The notes: generated from the letters alone by a model not told the origin. 64,000 nucleotides of DNA from Choristoneura fumiferana (GCF_025370935.1 NC_133491.1:15012650-15076649), one strand, 5' to 3'. Numbered from the stretch's first letter, positions 1 through 10,059 are shown. Translations and numbers: made by a program.

Positions 1-48
1 GCAAGATACGAAGTCGAATTTTGCACTTCGTGGTATATAGGGCCAGGT
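1..48. repeat. Fragment of a fold-back element at the window edge
   Basis: The first ~48 bases resemble the end of the element at 22045-22175 (shared 'aagatacgaagt', 'gaattttgcact', then 'ggcc..ggtgc'). The match stops about 40 bp upstream of the TATA box of the first defensin-like gene, so the gene's own upstream DNA is very short here. The element continues beyond the left edge. Confidence 0.55.
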
Positions 49-84
49 GCTTAAAAAACAAATGCACTGACTCATCTCTTCCTT

Positions 85-90
85 TATAAA
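85..90 (+). promoter_or_regulatory. TATA box of defensin-like gene 1
   Basis: TATAAA lies 92 bp before the ATG at 177, within a block (about 44-176) that is nearly identical to the DNA before genes 2 and 3: CAGGTGCTTAAAA, then TATAAAGC, then GGTCTCCACTGC near the expected transcription start. This conservation supports a real core promoter. Confidence 0.75.
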
Positions 91-176
91 GCAAGGCTGG
101 TCTCCACTGCGTATAGTTTGAGCTCAGCTTTAAAACTTTTCTAATTACACACTTGTCTACTAATTATATTGTGAAG

Positions 177-1396
177 ATGCAGGGTTTCAAGACTTTCGTA
201 TTGCTGGCGGTGATGGTGGTGCTTTTTGGGCTGGTGAGAGCAGCGCCTGCTGACCACAGAGTACTTTTATTATACTCCGCTGACAATGGTAAGTACCTGG
301 GGGCAGTACAGTGCCAAGCCAAAAAAAAATGGACAGCAGGGCACTACACCTTTTCTCGAGCCGTTTTGTCGTATTTCTCTTTGATCTAACTTTAGTATTT
401 TAAATTGAAAATACAAACTAAAATATAGATGCACAGAAAAACCAGAAAATTAAGACCAGCACTGGTCTAGTATTACTGTAGTAGTACTGGTTTAGTATTT
501 TAGACTAGCTTTTGCCTGTGATATATTTTTCCACCGTACATAAGTCTAATCAGACCGTCTGGCAGATATTGTGAGAAATTAAGATTTATAATATATTATC
601 ACAATATTGAAGACAAACTTAATATCTTGCAATGTTGGCAGAAAATTATATCACAGGTTTTCAATTTTATGATATGCAATCCATCCCATCCATCCCAGCC
701 TATATACGTCCCACGGCTGGGCACAGGCCTCCTCTCAGAACAAGAGGGCTGGGGCCATGATATGCAATAGAGCTATAAACTGCCAGGTCACACTTTAGAA
801 CCAAGGTGTAGTGCTAGTTAATCCAGGGTTAAGAGGCCTGGCTTTTCCTTGGATCTGATAACTTTTTACAGCGAAGACGTTATAAGCTTTGTGCCTTTAT
901 AATACTGATTTCTCACTATTCTTGTTTTTTGGTGTCTTCTCTTACTCACGGTAAACCCAGAACTGTAGTCTTTCAAATTAATCAGGTTCTAAAATCAAAA
1001 CTCTACATTCTTCGATAACAAGCAGACCGAAAGAAAAAACACTTTTTTAGGAATGTTCTTTACGCCAAAAACCCACCCGGGGTTAGGCTTTGACGTTATA
1101 TACATAGATTGCACCACCACATATGACAAATTTTCATAAGCAACGTACAAGTCATGATGCAACCTTTATTTCCAGAGCTTACTGGTCTCGAGCAGTTGTC
1201 AGAGTTAGCCGGCATGGAGCAGCTGCCAGAGCTGCTGGTGTGGCCCAGCCCCGCCGCGCTGTCTGCGCCGGCGGCTCGCCGCTGCACCGCCATCGCCTGC
1301 CGCTCGCTCTGCCGCGCGCTCGGCTGGTGGAACGGCGTCTGCCTCGACGCTGTGCGGTGCAGGTGCTCCAACTTAGAATACAGTCTATTTCATTAA
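177..1396 (+). CDS. Secreted defensin-like peptide, gene 1 (two exons)
   Basis: Predicted join 177..288 and 1176..1396; 110 residues. Exon 1 encodes a signal peptide (residues 1-22, hydrophobic core, ends V-R-A). The donor is AATG|gtaagt, the acceptor tttccag|AG, and the intron is phase 1 as in the three sister genes. Exon 2 encodes an acidic pro-region with two L/M-E-Q-L-x-E-L units, an RR pair (72-73), then six cysteines (74, 79, 83, 93, 99, 101) spaced x4, x3, x9, x5, x1. This is the cysteine-stabilised alpha-beta pattern of insect defensins, so a secreted antimicrobial role is likely but inferred. Oddities: 10 extra residues after A-P-A-D in exon 1; a 7-residue C-terminal tail (L-E-Y-S-L-F-H) caused by loss of the stop that the sisters keep; and a retroelement in the 3' UTR. 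Poly(A) signal at 1750-1755. The ATG at 177 is preferred to an in-frame ATG at 153 because only the former is shared by all copies. Confidence 0.78.
404..757 (-). repeat. SINE debris in the intron of gene 1
   Basis: The intron of gene 1 has about 620 bp (roughly 295-915) absent from gene 2, whose intron resumes homology at 'attcttgttttt'. At 404-470 the insert matches, reversed, the tail of the tRNA-like SINE at 47497-47630. At 683-757 it matches the 3' end of the SINE complete at 21698-21999 ('cagcctatatacgtccca'). The insert therefore arose by repeated retroposition. Confidence 0.6.
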
Positions 1397-1421
1397 GTGG
1401 ACTGCCAACGCTTCACCTATC

Positions 1422-1691
1422 ACAGCAAGCTTGTGTAAGGTCCGCCCGGATTGCTACCATCATCTTGCTCGCTAATCCTGCCGTGAAGCAGCAGTGTTTG
1501 CACTGTTGTGTTTCGGCGTGGAGAGTAAGACAGCCGGTGAAATTACTGGCATTTGAGGTATCCCATCTTAGGCCTCTTGGTTGGCAACGCATCTGCAATA
1601 CCCCTGGTGTTGCCGATTTTTATGGGCGGTGGTGATCTCTTATTATCAGAAGACCCACTTGCTCGTTTGCCATCCAGTCAAATAAAAAAAA
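1422..1691 (+). mobile_element. Retroelement 3' fragment inserted in the 3' UTR of gene 1
   Basis: Gene 2 reads directly from 'cttcatcaatca' into 'tgtccgtctcta'. In gene 1 these anchors are separated by about 270 bp ending in 'ccagtcaaataaaaaaaa'. The same element recurs at 40483-40740, 45948-46098, 55425-55625 and, inverted, 56271-56500, so it is a dispersed poly(A)-tailed retroelement end. It sits between the stop codon and the poly(A) signal and would be part of the mRNA. Confidence 0.75.
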
Positions 1692-1910
1692 TGTCGGTCT
1701 CTATACACACTGATTTGTAATATTGTTTAAAATGAAGAATGGTTTTGTAAATAAATTATATTATCTTAAATATTATGTTTCACTACGACCCCATTTACTA
1801 ATTTACCCAAGATCATTTGCTTAAAACTGATTAGGTATCAATTCAACTAAGAGCTTAACAACTTCCACTTGATAATGTCAACGATTATTAGCCGTATCTC
1901 AAGATTACTG

Positions 1911-2172
1911 ATCATCATCATCAGTTGGAAGATGTTCACTGTTGAATACAGGCCTCCCGCTTAAAACGCCACAGTGAACCACAACACCGCTTGCATCCAC
2001 CGGTTGTCCGCAACTTTCACGATGTCTTCAGTCCACCCAGTGAGATGCAAACGGTTCGTCTTCCGGTGCATGGTCATCACCATGAGGTCCTTTCTGCTGC
2101 ATTAGTTATTTGTTCTTTGAACGATGTGGTCCGCCCATTCCCACTTCAACTTGCATATTCTTCGAGCTTTAT
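1911..2172 (-). mobile_element. RTE-type LINE 3' tail downstream of gene 1
   Basis: 'atcatcatcatcagttggaa' followed by 'cactgttgaatacaggcc' is the reverse complement of the 3' end seen in the LINE at 25146-26770 (cagtggacgtc...gctga...atgatgatg). The same copy lies at the same distance behind genes 2 and 4, so it predates those duplications. Confidence 0.7.
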
Positions 2173-2199
2173 TGAAAAACAGTTAGTTCATGAATAGTT

Positions 2200-3060
2200 G
2201 AAACTACTATAGATTAGTGACGTCTTCGATATTTTAATTAGAATTGAGTTTAGACCGTATACTAAAAAAATGCAATTTATGAAATGACTTCCTAAAGTGT
2301 CCATTATAAAGAGCCTCTTTTCCTTCTGTCCATTCCTATATTGATCAGTCTGTAGTTGAACTTATTGCACACTACGCGGAACAACCGATCTTCCACGTAG
2401 TGTGCCCGCTATTTGTAAATGATTGAGTAGAGAAAAAATCCAAAGAATAGGGACGTGAGTAAGACAGGCAGGCATACATGACAGACACAGACAGTCAGAA
2501 AAACCGGATAATGGAGGCAATAAATGTCAGAAGTTTCCATTAACATTGGAAATCGCTATCACAATACGACTATGTTTGTTGTAAAGTTTCATCAAAACAA
2601 AAACTTTCCGACCCATTTTTTCAGGATTCCGTAGTCAACTAGGAACCCTTATAGTTTCGCCATGTCTGTCCGCGACTATGCTCAGAGACCGTTAGCACTA
2701 CAAAGCTGCCATTTGGAATGAATATACATATATCATAGACCCGGAGATGGTGACACAAAATATTAGATCATTTGTACCAGTATGGCGGTTCTTCAGGGGT
2801 CTAATTATGGAATGACAAAAAATAAAATGATGGTCATAGCGCTGGTACCGGCGGCCCAATCGCGTGGTGTCAATGGAACTTGTCGGATAAATAACGAGTG
2901 TCGAACGATTTGTTCCACAAAAATGCTTGTATTTTCCGATAGTCGATAAAAAAAGAAGTAGGTGGTAGCGTAATGCCATACTTCTCCGGTGTGACTTACA
3001 GCCCGCCATATCGACGCGAATACATTAATTTAAAAAAAAAACACAATTTAACCGTAAAGT
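2200..3060. other. Unassigned AT-rich intergenic DNA
   Basis: No supported gene. A short piece at about 2625-2690 ('ttccgtagtcaactaggaac', then 'catgtctgtc') belongs to a dispersed element type also visible at 17147 and 48120. The 103-codon minus-strand frame at 2698-3009 has no recognisable domain and no related copy here. Confidence 0.4.
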
Positions 3061-3061
3061 T

Positions 3062-3745
3062 GAGGTGATTTTTATTGGGAACTATATTTTCTGTCACTTA
3101 AATTTAGATTTGTCACTAAACTGCGATATCCTAATTATAATATCTTTCCCTAAGAAATATATTAGTCATCATATTAATCAAAACTGTCTCTAAGTATCAC
3201 ATCAGATTACGAGATTACTCATAATGTATCCTAAATTATAGTTTGATCATCAAAATTCGGTCACCAAAATAATAGATCTGTCACGTAATAAATAGATCAG
3301 TTGCTCAATTCGATGCTACTATCTATTCTACTAAGGCAGGTCTGGTTAGGAACGACGACGAGCGAAGCGAGGAGGAGTGTTAGGTTTTTATTACTAAAAT
3401 CGGAACTTATAACAGACAGTGTTCATATTTTTTACTCATAATGTCATTACTAAGAACACATCTCACTCAACTCATAATATTGTTTTTCAGAAAATTTTCC
3501 TTCATAACAGACGAATATCATAATTTTCTTATTAATAATGGCGTTAATAAGAAAACATTTGAACTCATAATATTGTTTTTAATAACGGTAACTAACTATT
3601 CAAAATGAGATTTACCTATATCGTTTATTTAAATTATATTAGTTTTAGTTGAAAAATACGTTCGGTCCTGGCGCTTCGCCGGCCGTAAGGTCACAGTTCT
3701 ACCTAACACTCCTCCTAGCTTTGCTCTTCGTCGTACCTAACGGCG
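3062..3745. repeat. Dispersed repeat block, also present in the intron of gene 4
   Basis: 3066-3310 matches 10491-10705 (start 'ttgggaactatattttc', end 'caccaaaataatagatctgt'). 3345-3745 is bounded by imperfect inverted ends ('aacgacgacgagcgaagcga' and its degraded complement at about 3700-3740), suggesting a non-autonomous DNA element. A related copy with an eroded end lies in the intron of gene 2 (about 4850-5255). Confidence 0.55.
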
Positions 3746-3759
3746 TCCTTCCTTAAATA

Positions 3760-4388
3760 CCTACATCATTTCGCACCATCGAAAATTTTCCAAATCCCTG
3801 CGCGTCAAAACAAATACTATTAGTATTAATAAAGTTATGAATATTGGCGCTATGAATTAGAATGATTAGGAGTTTAAATCGTTAGTATAACAGAATGTAG
3901 AAAATCAATATTAGTATGAACAAGGTGTATGATTATGAATTTCGATGATTATGAGTTGTGATCGTTAGTATTTAAAAAAAATATAAAGAGTGATTGTTAT
4001 GATGTAAAATGGTATGAAAAACAATTTCGACTTCCGATAATAGGTCTTAAATGTTATGTGAAAAAATGCGCAACCGCAAATTTTCATTATAGTCGAGCGT
4101 CCTCCCCCCCTCCAAAATCTATACTGTTGGGTGGAAAAATTTGAAAAAAATCAGGATGGTAGTAAATATATTAAATTTAGAAGGAAAATTATAACGACTA
4201 AGATTGCTTGAGAATTAGTAGTATTTTAAGAGTAAATAGCAGCCTAAGGTAAATATACGTAAACTTGGAAGATTCCGTACACAATACGAAATCCTTAGAA
4301 AAATATTAAGTACTTACTTGATTATTTTGTAATGGCAACGGAACCCTATCTTGGGCGTGTCCGACACGCTCTTGAGCGGTTTTTTTAT
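3760..4388 (+). repeat. Interspersed repeat just upstream of gene 2
   Basis: The 4075-4388 part shares 'ggtggaaaaatttgaaaaaa', 'cttgagaatta' and 'gagtaaatagcagcctaag' with 8940-9115. It ends in a 'cggaaccct..cgtgtccg..cgctcttg' tail like those at 17695-17745 and 21500-21550. It stops about 83 bp before the TATA box of gene 2, leaving little ancestral promoter. Confidence 0.55.
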
Positions 4389-4470
4389 TACTAAGTCTAA
4401 TAACAATAACAATGATAGGTACTTATTAATCAGGTGCTTAAAAAAACAAATGCACTGACTCATTTCTTCC

Positions 4471-4478
4471 TATATAAA
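4471..4478 (+). promoter_or_regulatory. TATA box of defensin-like gene 2
   Basis: TATATAAA sits 84 bp before the ATG, inside the 'tatataaagcaag' block shared with genes 1 and 3. A CAGGTG E-box-like motif lies about 40 bp further upstream. The GATA/kappaB-like pair present before genes 3 and 4 is not present in this form. Confidence 0.75.
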
Positions 4479-4556
4479 GCAAGGGTGGTCTCCACTGCGG
4501 TATAGTTTGAAACTGTTCTTATTGTTACACACTTTTCTACTAACTCTATTGTGAAG

Positions 4557-6132
4557 ATGCAGGGTTTCAAGACTTTCGTATTGCTGGCGGTGGTGGTGGC
4601 CCTTCTTGGGCTGGCGAGAGCAGCACCTGCTGACAATGGTAAGTATTCTTGTTTTTGGTGCCTTCTCTTACTCAGGGTAACCTTAGAACTGTAGTCTTTT
4701 AAATTAATCAGGTTCTGAAACTTCTTTAAAATCTACATTCTTCGATAAAACCCCGAAAGAAAATCTGTTTTTTAGGAAAGGTCTTTTACCTGAAAACCCA
4801 CCTGGGCTTAGGCTTTAATGTAGGGTCCATATTGGTTCACATAAAATTCTTATTACTATTTTTTGTTTTACTACTGATTTGTGTTCATAATAATCACTCT
4901 TCATATATTTTTTTCCTCATACTTTTACTGTTCATAATTTTTTAGTTACTAACAACGGAACTCATAACAGACAGTGTTCATATTTTTTTAGTAATAATGT
5001 CATTACTAAGAATATATTTAAACTCATTATACTGTTTCGGAGAAAAGTTTCTTTCATAACAGACAAATATTATAATTTTCTTATTAATAATGGCATTAAT
5101 AAGAAAATATTTGAATTCATAATATTGTTTTTCATGGTAGGTAACTATCTATTCAAAATAAGATTTGCCTTATATCGTTAATTATTTGTATTATGTATTA
5201 GTTAAAAATAGGTCGCAGGTCTACCTAACACCTCCTCGCCTCGCTCGATTAAGAAAACAACAATTTATGAATATTGGCGTTATGAATAAGAATGATTAGG
5301 AGTTTCAATCGTTAGTGTAAGAAACTATAATATATATTGAAAACAAATATTATTATGAACAAGGTGTATGATTAGTGATATTAATGAATTCAGATAATTA
5401 TGAATTTCGATCGTTAGTATTAAATATTTGTATAAAGAGTGATTATTATGATGTAAAATGGTATGAGAAATATTTTGGGACTTCCGATAATAGGACTTAA
5501 AAAGTTATGTGAAAAACAGCGCACCCTTTTAGTGTGATATATATATATAGATAGATAGATAAAAAACTTTATTTCCACAACACATACACGGCTTAGTAAG
5601 TAACAAACTTAAAAACTAAACATGCAACAGTTCCGAAAGTTACATAAAATATTAAACATTGAGTAATTAATTTAGGGTAGTATTTAAACGCACATCAAAA
5701 AAAGCCCTTTTTTATTAAAAAAAAATCCAAATTCACATCAAAATTACTGATTGCACAGCAAAATACTCCACTCAAAATATTACGTAATAAACTGATAAAA
5801 TTATATTCGTGGCGTACCGCTATTTATCTTAAAGTAAAGCATTTTTATTATTGCACAGAAAGAAAAGAAATTTTAAGAATTTTTTATAATATAGATTGCT
5901 GTCACAAATTTTCATAAGCAACTTACAACTCATGCCGCAACCTTTATTTTCAGAGCTTACTGGTCTCGAGCAGCTGGAGCAGCTACCAGAGCTGCTGATG
6001 TGGTCCAGCCCCGCCGCGCTGTCTGAGGCAGCTCGCCGCTGCAACGACAACGCCTGCCGCTTGCTCTGCCGCGCGATCGGCTGGAGGAACGGCTTCTGCC
6101 ACGACGGTGTGCGATGCAGGTGCTCCAAATAA
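4557..6132 (+). CDS. Secreted defensin-like peptide, gene 2 (two exons)
   Basis: Predicted join 4557..4638 and 5954..6132; 86 residues. Signal peptide 1-22 (core V-L-L-A-V-V-V-A-L-L-G-L, cut expected after A-R-A). Donor AATG|gtaagt and acceptor ttttcag|AG give the phase-1 junction of the family. Acidic pro-region 23-54, RR at 55-56, cysteines at 57, 62, 66, 76, 82 and 84, and an immediate stop after C-S-K. It is the most basic member: Arg at 63, 67, 72, 81 and 83 plus a terminal Lys, as expected for a membrane-active defensin. The pro-region is one repeat unit shorter than in its sisters. Poly(A) signal at 6245-6250. The intron (1.3 kb) holds the dispersed block at 4850-5255. Antimicrobial function is inferred from fold and charge only. 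Confidence 0.86.
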
Positions 6133-6384
6133 ACCTTTAGAATACAGTCTATTTCATTAAGTGGACTGCCAACGCTTCATCAATCATGTCCGTCTCTATA
6201 TACACTGATTTGTAATTTTGTTTAGGATTAAGAATGGTGTTGTAAATAAAATAAAAATTATATTATCTTAAATATTATGTTTCACTACGATCCCATTTAC
6301 TAACTCACCCAAGATTATTTACTGAAAACTGATTAGGTTCCACTTGATAATGTCAACGATTATTAGCCGTATCTCAAGATTCTG

Positions 6385-6617
6385 ATCATCATCATCAGTT
6401 GGAAGATGTTCACTGTTGAATACAGGCCTGCCGCTTAGAACGCCACAGTGAACGACAACTCACCGCTTGCATCCACCGGTTGTCCGCAACTTTCACGATG
6501 TCTTCAGTCCACCCTGAGATTCAAACGCTTCGTCTTCCGGTTCATGGTCATGACCATGAGGACCTTTATGCTCCATTGGTTATTTGTTCTTCGAAAGATG
6601 TGGTCCGCCCATTGCCA
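6385..6617 (-). mobile_element. RTE-type LINE 3' tail downstream of gene 2
   Basis: Paralogue of the copy at 1911-2172, in the same place relative to the gene and with the same flanking text ('gattattagccgtatctcaa'). It was carried along by duplication of the gene rather than inserted independently. Confidence 0.7.
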
Positions 6618-6778
6618 CTTTTAGTTACTTATCCAAAATTCTTGAGCTAAGTATATCAAACACAAAGTTTTCCCTGCACAGAACTCTCAGTATAGGTCAA
6701 ATAAATCCCGTTCGAATATTATCATCCTCAAATCTTAATTTTCGAACTTTACAGCTTACCGTCCACACATGCATAAAA

Positions 6779-7087
6779 AGCCGTGGTGGCCTAGTGGTTG
6801 ACCTATCGCCTCTCAAACAGAGGGTCGTGGGTTCAAACCCGGCTCGCACCTCTGAGTTTTTCGAAATTCATGTGCGGAATTACATTTGAAATTTACCACG
6901 AGCTTTGCGGTGAAGAAAACATCGTGAGGAAACCTGCACAAACCTGCGAAGCAATTCAATGGTGCGTGTGAAGTTCCCAATCCGCACTGGGCCCGCGTGG
7001 GAACTATAGCCCAAGCCCTCTTGTTCTGAGAGAGGCCTGTGCCAGCAGTGGGACGTATATAGGCTGGGATGATGATGATGATGATGC
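6779..7087 (+). mobile_element. tRNA-derived SINE, near full length
   Basis: Starts with a tRNA-like head: box A TGGCCTAGTGG at about 6786, box B-like GGTTCAAACCC at about 6831. The body is 'cacctctgagtttttcgaaa...', and the 3' end GGCCTGTGCCAGCAGTGGGA leads to a GATGAT tail. Box B is mutated from the GGTTCGAACCC seen at 21698-21999, so this copy is probably silent. The short frames on both strands here are SINE sequence. Confidence 0.85.
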
Positions 7088-7257
7088 ATCCAATATATAC
7101 TGAGTGGCACAAAATTTGGCCCACTCTACATACAGAATTGCCTATTAGGTACTGCATACATTTCAGGGTCAGATTCTTTGCCGCTCAGTATAGATATACT
7201 CAACCATAACTCAAGATGCCATTCAACTGAACTTTCTCAACTTATAACAGAAAATTG

Positions 7258-7473
7258 AACCGACTACAAAAAAAAACATCAAAATCATTTTCTACCAGTC
7301 TGAAGTCGGTCGGTGCCTCAGCACGAGCCAGCAAGGAGTGGACCTACTCGTATATTCATCTACCTCACCTACGCTCTATATATATTGGGCTTCAATCACT
7401 CCTGCTGGCTCGTGCTGAGGCACCGACTGACTTCAGACTAGTAGAAATTATTTTGATGGTTTTGTACTCGGTT
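7258..7473. mobile_element. Fold-back MITE with ~80-bp inverted arms
   Basis: The left arm ('aaccgactacaaaa', then 'gtcggtgcctcagcacgag') is mirrored by the right arm ('ctcgtgctgaggcaccgac', then 'tttgtactcggtt'). The open frame at 7255-7476 exists only because of the palindrome. A degraded relative starts at 36221. Confidence 0.8.
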
Positions 7474-7764
7474 TAAATTTATTATTATATTTTGTTTTAG
7501 TGCAAATAATCTAAGATACAATAGTTTAATATCAACTGCTTGTCACGTTTACGAAAGATTGTTTTCCGATGCAGAGACGTTCATTATTGAGGACTCCTGA
7601 TACTTCACCACCCGTTTTACCATATGCATTACGATTTTGAAGACTTTGAGCCTCTCTAAGAGGCCAACAGCCAAGAACCACGTCTCGGAGCCATAAGTCA
7701 TCACTGGCAACACACACTTGTAGAAGACTCTAGTCTACAGGCACTGCGCAATATTGGACTAGAA

Positions 7765-8350
7765 TATATATATGCCGTCCCAAGACTATGGACATCAAGG
7801 GAAAGTACCTGAAATATTGTAGATATATTTTGCTGAAAAAAGACTTTGTTATTTTTAAAAGTTAGCAATTCTGCATTTAAATACTTTCTCAGAATGACTT
7901 GCTTCGTCTGGGAATCGAACCGACTTAAATGTGAAAAAAATAATTTCACGTTGTTCCTTTCTTTTAAGATACTATCATCATCATCATCATCAGCCGGAAG
8001 ACGTCCACTGCTGAACAAAGGCGTCCCCCTTAGACCTTCACAATGAATGACAACTCGCCACTTGCATCCACCGGTTTCCCGCAACTCTCACGATGTTAAG
8101 ATACTATGTTACTTGGGAAAAGAAAATATTTTTTGTCCATTCTTTCGATTGGCATCATAAAAATAGGGAGGCTTAATTCACATTTAAGTCGGTTCGATTC
8201 CCAGACGAAGCAAGTAATTCTTAGAGAATCTTTAAATGCAGAATTACTAACTTTTAAAAATAACATAAAGTCTTCTTTCAGCAAAATATCCTATCTACGA
8301 TATTTCAGGTACTTTCCCTTGATGTCCCATAGTATTAGGACGCCCTGTAT
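7765..8350. mobile_element. Large inverted-repeat element with a nested LINE insertion
   Basis: Arms of about 170 bp: 'gggaaagtacctgaaatatt' at ~7799 pairs with 'atatttcaggtactttccc' at ~8302, and 'cttcgtctgggaatcgaacc' at ~7903 with its complement at ~8190. The loop contains the LINE fragment at 7976-8095. Confidence 0.75.
7976..8095 (-). mobile_element. 5'-truncated RTE-type LINE tail with 12-bp target-site duplication
   Basis: The 120-bp insert is flanked by identical 12-mers TTAAGATACTAT at 7964-7975 and 8096-8107. In the minus sense it ends in a TGATGATGATG tail. This is a clean case of target-primed integration of a severely truncated LINE. Confidence 0.85.
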
Positions 8351-8462
8351 AGAGATATGATTATCGTTACAGTGTAAAGATCCAAGGGTATCGTTTCCGA
8401 GAAGTACTTGATAATCATTATTATAATTATTACTAGATACATACATACAAACATACATTAAA

Positions 8463-8695
8463 TCACGCCTCTTTCCCAACGAGGTAGGCACAGACTACAT
8501 CCTTCCACTTACTACGATCCTGGCATACAACTCGCGCTTCCTCTACATTCATCAATCTTTTCATGCATGCACGTACGTTTAGAGTACTCCTGACCCGACC
8601 TTTCTTCAGAACGTCCCCGATTTGATCGTGGTACGTTCGTCTAGGCCTTCCTCTTCCAACGTTCCCATTTACGCTCGTCTTATAGATCTGCCTAG
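8463..8695 (-). pseudogene. Non-LTR retrotransposon C-terminal coding fragment
   Basis: The minus-strand translation reads G-R-G-R-P-R-R-T-Y-H-D-Q-I-G and continues to C-M-K-R-L-M, E-A-R-V-V-C-Q-D-R and W-K-D-V-V-C-A-Y. This is the layout of C-terminal tails of some insect LINE polyproteins, including a C...C knuckle. There is no catalytic domain, and it merges into non-coding repeat at 8700, so it is a dead fragment. Confidence 0.6.
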
Positions 8696-8699
8696 TCAA

Positions 8700-9115
8700 T
8701 CTGTTTTTAGGGTTCCGGAGCCAAAATGGCACTATCAATGCTAGAAACCTGTAATTTTGCACGAATATGTATGTAAACTATGCCGACAAATAGTACAATA
8801 AAAAATTAAAAAAAAACTCCCATAGACGTAAAGTGGGCGTGTTTTTTTTTCTCAACCAACCTTGTAGTGTGGGGTATCGTTGGATAGGTCTTTTAATTCC
8901 GTGATTTGTTTGCAAAATATTCAACTTTAAAGTGAAAATTTTCATTAAAATCGAGCGTGGGTGGAAAAATTTGAAAAAATTCAGTATGGTAAGTATATCA
9001 AACTTTCAAGGAAAACTATAACGGCTAAGTTTGCTTGAGAATTATTAGTAGTTTAAGAGTAAATAGCAGCCTAAGTATAAAAATATACCTAACTTTGATG
9101 ATTCCGTATAAGTAA
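8700..9115 (+). repeat. Interspersed repeat (gggttccg-type)
   Basis: Begins 'agggttccggagccaaaatg', like 17147 and the complement of 48196. The body shares 'gagtaaatagcagcctaag' with 4235. No coding capacity seen. Confidence 0.5.
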
Positions 9116-9180
9116 ACAGAATTTGTATTGGTCCAGGGAAGGGTTGTGTACGTTGGTAAGATGGATGGTAATAAAATATA

Positions 9181-9318
9181 AAGTAAGTTAAAATCTACAA
9201 GTAAATTTATGTATGTAAAGAGGCGGACATGATTCGTAAAGCATTGACAGTGCGGCTAATACACCAGACTGTGTCAATGAAGAAGATCTAGTTAAAGCAC
9301 ATGCACCACACAGCGTTA
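9181..9318 (-). pseudogene. Relic of a fifth defensin-like gene (3' end only)
   Basis: Read on the minus strand this contains the last ~9 codons of the family (N-A-V-W-C-M-C-F-N, stop at 9290-9288), followed by 3' UTR matching genes 3 and 4 ('gtccgcctcttt' region). Homology stops abruptly at about 9318 inside the cysteine domain, so four of six cysteines, the pro-region and exon 1 are missing. It lies tail-side of gene 4 in the same orientation, consistent with a tandem copy that was later deleted. Confidence 0.75.
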
Positions 9319-9696
9319 ACTAAACCGGACGACTAAGTGTTTGACAGGCTTCCGACTAGGTGAATTGATATCGCAGGAGCTGCGGGTAGCCGGTGGATGG
9401 AAATAGCAGTAATCAGTAATCAGTCATTTATTTGCTCAAACATGGTACAAAGAAGATGGTTTACGTACAATTTATAGTGACATGTTTTGTCAGAAAGACA
9501 TGCAAAATATTTTAAAATTGTGTGTTTCACTTGTATTTATAATAGTAACTACTGATCTACATATTATATTCTAATATAAATTATGAGTGTCATTTAAATA
9601 CTCTTGAATTGAATAGTAAGCTTTTGATATTAAATAATTTATTAAATATTCTGTGTGCCATTCCAAATACACTTTTTGACAAAAAAAGCGATTCTT

Positions 9697-9791
9697 GATG
9701 GCTTGCAACTAGCGAGTGGTCGTTCACTGTGGCGTTCTAAGCGGAAGGTCTTTTGTTCAACAGTGGACGTCTTCCAACTGATGATGATGAT
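9697..9791 (+). mobile_element. RTE-type LINE 3' tail downstream of gene 4
   Basis: 'caacagtggacgtcttccaa' and 'ctgatgatgatga'. Relative to gene 4 (minus strand) it occupies the same position and orientation as the tails behind genes 1 and 2, with similar adjoining DNA, showing inheritance by duplication. Confidence 0.65.
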
Positions 9792-10059
9792 AAGTAATCT
9801 TGAGATATGGCTACGAATCGTACATATTAAGTGGAAGTTGTCTAGGTCTAAGTTGATACCTAACCAGTTTTCAGCAAATAGTCTTGGATAAGTTAGTCAA
9901 GGGGGTCGTAGTGAAATATAATATTTAAGTTAAATATGATTTATTTACGAAAACATTCTTAATTTTAAACAAAATTACGAATTAGTGTGTATAGGCGGAC
10001 AATATTGGTAAAGTGTTGGCAGTGCCGTTAACAAACTGGACTGTGTTAATGAAGAAGAT

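Noticed and set aside
1096..1371. Minus-strand open frame across exon 2 of gene 1 (and similar frames at 5829-6128, 10073-10339, 13372-13633)
   Set aside because: All are antisense or shifted shadows of the GC-rich cysteine-domain exon. They repeat because the exon repeats, and none has a start, signal or splice pattern of its own.
2698..3009. 103-codon minus-strand frame
   Set aside because: No recognisable motif, no signal peptide and no paralogue; its length is within chance expectation for 64 kb.
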